20,671 nucleotides of DNA, taken from Coptodactyla brooksi. Lineage: Eukaryota; Arthropoda; Insecta; Coleoptera; Scarabaeidae. Under the pieces are notes generated by a model. It made no database searches and was not told where the DNA came from. It saw only the letters and a list, made by a program, of their open reading frames with translations. The stretch lies in contig JAWQRM010000653.1 in the NCBI GenBank assembly GCA_033557675.1, forward strand, positions 1-20,671, read 5' to 3'. Positions 18,260 through 20,671 of this stretch are shown here, in pieces. Position numbers and translations under genes: made by a program. The first letter of the stretch is position 1. Each line of letters begins with the position of its first letter.

Positions 18260-18620
18260 GAACTACTGTTGATCCAATAACTGAATAAACTTGGTTAAGT
18301 GGTGGTTTCGATAAAGATGTTCTCGGCCGTTCCTCAGATATGCATATTTTGTGCTTGCAGTCTCGAGGTTTGAAGGTCGCACTTTCTATGACTATAACCG
18401 ATTGAATAAGTTGCGACTTTGCGTCATGTTCTCGTAGACTCCAATTGCTTCGGTTTCCCTAATTATTACAATGAAATAACGTGTTGTAATGTAAAATTAC
18501 TCTACGTTGTAACCAGTTCCTTCAGTTCTTTTTGCAAATATGCTCTCTAGCAATTTTCGTATTTCAGTCTCAGTTTTATTTCACAACTAAAAATGATATA
18601 CGCATATATATTTATATTAA
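18260..18620. other. Noncoding, nothing recognised
   Basis: No open frames or repeats related to other parts of the window. Confidence 0.5.
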
Positions 18621-18793
18621 GTAATTAATTACTTTAATTGACCAAGAGAAAAATAGACCGCTGAGCAGGATTTGAACCTGCGGCCTTTGCTTTCACGCCA
18701 AATGCTCTTGCTACTGAGCTATGCAGGGGTCCTTTGTTTCAAATCCTGCTCAGTGGTTTATATTTCTTTTAGTCAATTAAAGTAATTAATTAC
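18621..18793. mobile_element. Foldback element with a tRNA-like loop
   Basis: Arms 18621-18673 and 18741-18793 are reverse complements over 53 bases with five mismatches, starting GTAATTAATTACTTTAATTG. The left arm runs into the T arm of a tRNA-like sequence, and the right arm repeats CTGAGCAGGATTT from it in inverse. The element is therefore a tRNA-derived sequence partly duplicated in reverse, 173 bases in all. It could have arisen as a SINE-derived or MITE-like hairpin. Confidence 0.75.
18661..18727 (-). ncRNA. tRNA-like sequence (pseudo-tRNA)
   Basis: On the minus strand an excellent A box (TAGCTCAGTAGCAAGAGC) and B box (GGTTCAAATCC) with a five-pair T stem GCAGG/CCTGC. The anticodon arm (TTTGGCGTGAAAGCAAA) does not give a clean five-pair stem with U33, and the acceptor stem has about three mismatches. 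Pol III promoter boxes are thus intact while the tRNA fold is not. Confidence 0.55.
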
Positions 18794-18872
18794 TGAATAT
18801 TTATAAATGGATGAAAAGTCCAAGACATCAATCTCATATATATATTTATATTGTTTATTAGATATGGCATAC

Positions 18873-18989
18873 TTAGACATAGCTACTAAATCGGCTTGTC
18901 AACTCACGAGTAATTGTTCGGCGTCTTCGAAAGCGAAGTCTCGCGATTCGATATAATTCAGCAACAATTTGTTCTTTCGCATTACTCAT
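18873..18989 (-). pseudogene. Possible integrase stub of the Polinton / F54H12.3-like type
   Basis: 38 codons from ATG (18989) to TAA: MSNAKEQIVAELYRIARLRF then RRRRTITREL. In rve integrases of Polinton-like and F54H12.3-type elements, an N-terminal segment of the form ELHxPAR-xx-F-x-RRR-x-I comes directly before DLWQADL. The stub matches that segment (ELYRIARLRFRRRRTI) but diverges before the catalytic domain. It is short, so chance or another arginine-rich protein is possible. Confidence 0.35.
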
Positions 18990-19039
18990 TTTTCTAATAA
19001 CTAAGTAGTATTAATTGTTGCAATAGTATTTATATAATT

Positions 19040-19474
19040 ATGAACGCATTAAAAAACTTTAATGCATGCATCTACGTTGGATTGATCATTGCGAAACTCT
19101 TTCGTGAGTATATGGATGGAGGTACTAGTTTCGCTAATTTTTTGATCAAAACAAAACAACTTCGTCGAAGTGCTTTCAATTCGAACTATCCTCTAAAGGT
19201 ATGTGGTTTTATTTGGGATGTGAGCTCTGTTACAGTTCATCGGAGTTCAACTCCAAAAGATTGTGTTATTTCATTCCTCCTGAATTACTCTGTATATATC
19301 ATCTTGCCAAAATTTAATTTGTCTGATAGAATTCAATTTTGTTTTGTAATTAGAGGTGTAATTCTGTTATACATAGTTGCAATTATCTTATCAATATATT
19401 TCTTAGCGACGTCGATCAAATCTATAGGTTCGAGAACATTGCACATTCCTCTTCCAGCCCCCACATTGGCATAG
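19040..19474 (+). CDS. Hypothetical 144-codon ORF with hydrophobic segments
   Basis: ATG at 19040 starts MNALKNFNACIYVGLIIAKL; the frame stays open to TAG at 19472-19474 and also for 13 codons upstream of the ATG. That is longer than AT-rich chance frames usually run. Hydrophobic stretches lie near residues 85-92 (YSVYIILP) and 104-127 (IRGVILLYIVAIILSIYFLA), the latter long enough for one membrane segment. I recognise no family. It may be an exon or fragment of a membrane protein. No poly(A) signal, splice pattern or neighbour supports a function. Confidence 0.35.
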   Translation: MNALKNFNACIYVGLIIAKLFREYMDGGTSFANFLIKTKQLRRSAFNSNYPLKVCGFIWDVSSVTVHRSSTPKDCVISFLLNYSVYIILPKFNLSDRIQFCFVIRGVILLYIVAIILSIYFLATSIKSIGSRTLHIPLPAPTLA

Positions 19475-19512
19475 GGTGCTGTTGCAAATAGAAATGCTGG
19501 TTTTCAATTCAT

Positions 19513-19567
19513 GACAGGTTTGATATGCCTTTAGCAGTAGAGGATCACTAAAGGTGCCAAACTTGTC
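19513..19567. repeat. Imperfect 20-bp hairpin
   Basis: GACAGGTTTGATATGCCTTTAG pairs with CTAAAGGTGCCAAACTTGTC, with a few mismatches, around a 12-base loop. Its size would suit a small stem-loop RNA, but nothing else supports that. Confidence 0.45.
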
Positions 19568-19697
19568 ATTTTTGCTCTGCTTTATTCAACGGTTGGCGGC
19601 AGTCGCGTTTGGCACGTTGATAGTAGTGTATCGTATTAGCTAGTGCTCTTTTACTTACGTAAAACGGAGAAATATCTCGTTTGAAATGTTTTTGGCA

Positions 19698-20130
19698 TTA
19701 AATGTTGATTGCACAAAAGGAACATAAATCTATTCTTATAAAAGGAAAATAAAAAAATATTCTAAAATAAAATAAATTCTTAAAACCCCATTTAAACATA
19801 AAAAAGAATACAAAATTGAAAAAATTGCAATAGTGGCTCAAATAGGTCGCCCTGAGATGCCAAACAGTATATAACTTTCTAACATTAGAAAGCATTTCAA
19901 GTGTGAGAAGGTTAGCTGTTTCTATTATTTTAGTTGTCAGGGTGTCCAGATTTTCTGCTCGCTCGTGGCTGTACAGGGCCTGTTTCAAGAAGCTCCACAA
20001 AAAAAAATCGTTTGGGACAAAGCTGGAGATCTCTCTGACCATTTAATATCCCCTGAAATGCCGAAGTCCCCACTTTTCTTAACGGCGATAAGGAAAAGAC
20101 CTCTTGGACTGGAGGAGCATTCGTTGGAAA
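19698..20130 (-). pseudogene. Mariner-type (DDE_3) transposase C-terminal relic
   Basis: The minus strand shows TNAPPVQEVFS (about 20130-20095), comparable to the D-x-APPH motif around a catalytic Asp (the Asp is lost). Then comes IKWSERSPALSQ (about 20050), a one-base shift in a run of nine T, and NDFFLWSFLKQALYSHERAE, NLDTLTTKIIETANLLTLEM and LSNVRKLYTVW, where the family has the SPDL-x-P-x-DFFLWG-x-LK region and ITPEML-x-NV. Its normal ending (RL-x-C-x-GGHFEHLL) is mutated past recognition. Related to, but not a copy of, the relic at 8818-9133. Confidence 0.75.
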
Positions 20131-20169
20131 AATGTGATGCTGGAATTGAGATCCAACTCTAGCTCTCCG

Positions 20170-20653
20170 TTTTCTTCGTTAAAGCAATTCTGTCAAGGAC
20201 GAAGATAATGATGTCGACGACATCATCACCACCGAATTCAAAGTCTTTCAATGCTCGATATCAGGTAGTGACTTCTGAAGATTGCAACATTTATTAACAT
20301 TTTTGACGAACAAGTAGCATCGTTGAAGAAAAGAGGCGACGTGTTCCAGGAGGGAGATAGTGGCTAGGCATTCGTTGGGATATTGGATATTGGTATATGC
20401 TAGTAAATATAAACAAGTACGCACCAATACAGGGCTCATCTCATATTCATTTCTCAAAACTAAAAGCAGAAAAAGGCGCTTGTTTGAATATTGGAAGCAA
20501 GGATGTGTTCTGTTGAGGATGTATTAACGTTTCGTTATCACATTACGTTTAATAATGTATTTAAACCGATTTTAAGTCAAGTTTCAAAACATAAAGCGGC
20601 TGTGAAGTTGTGTGATCAATGCCTGACATTGTTCAGTACGAAAGATAAATTAA
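20170..20653. other. Noncoding, no supported gene
   Basis: A 69-codon frame on the minus strand (20457-20248) has no recognised motif. GATGATGTCG/CGACATCATC at about 20207-20227 is a near-perfect dyad. Confidence 0.45.
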
Positions 20654-20671
20654 TTTTTTTTTTTTTTTTTT
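20654..20671. repeat. Poly(T) run at the window edge
   Basis: Eighteen T reaching the last base. It may be the poly(A) tail of a minus-strand retro-insertion that continues outside the window, or an assembly edge. Confidence 0.7.

Noticed and set aside
1..20671. CRISPR array, bacterial operon or rRNA
   Set aside because: No regularly spaced direct repeats, no ribosome-binding-site gene runs, and no conserved rRNA sequence seen on either strand.

Overview
The window looks like repeat-rich, AT-rich nuclear DNA from an animal, most likely an arthropod. The reasons are spliced-exon signatures, a poly(A) signal, no operon-like gene layout, and relics of Penelope-like retroelements, mariner-type DDE transposons and tRNA-derived repeats. 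I cannot name the species. I see no intact host gene. Almost all interpretable sequence is decayed mobile-element material.

Layout. (1) 0.57-2.55 kb holds three broken Penelope-like element (PLE) pieces. Two are on the minus strand in tandem and one is on the plus strand, inverted against them. Together they keep the reverse-transcriptase YVDD motif, the GIY-YIG endonuclease and the C-terminal tail, and one ends in a hammerhead-like sequence. (2) 3.3-9.5 kb is a nested inverted-repeat structure. Long outer arms (3298-4420 and 7862-9455) enclose inner arms (5219-5312 and 7032-7130). The inner arms fold as type I hammerhead ribozymes pointing at each other. The centre holds two GC-rich exon-like pieces in opposite orientation (5414-5655 minus, 5691-6020 plus) and a tRNA-like sequence. 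The right outer arm also carries a gutted DDE transposase. (3) 10.5-13.3 kb holds a second inverted repeat (about 0.9 kb arms), a pair of about 280-bp direct repeats around its left arm, and an 80-bp-arm palindrome of PLE-terminal sequence. (4) 13.4-16.9 kb has no recognisable genes. (5) 16.9-20.7 kb holds further fragments: an acidic transposase-like N-terminus, a decayed unknown gene, a tRNA-like foldback element, a possible Polinton-type integrase stub, an unassigned 144-codon ORF and a mariner-type transposase C-terminus.

The strongest points for follow-up are the GC-rich gene whose two exon-like pieces share phase and codon bias but face opposite ways, and the facing hammerhead ribozymes that bracket it. 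These calls rest on reading motifs and pairings by eye; no database search was run.
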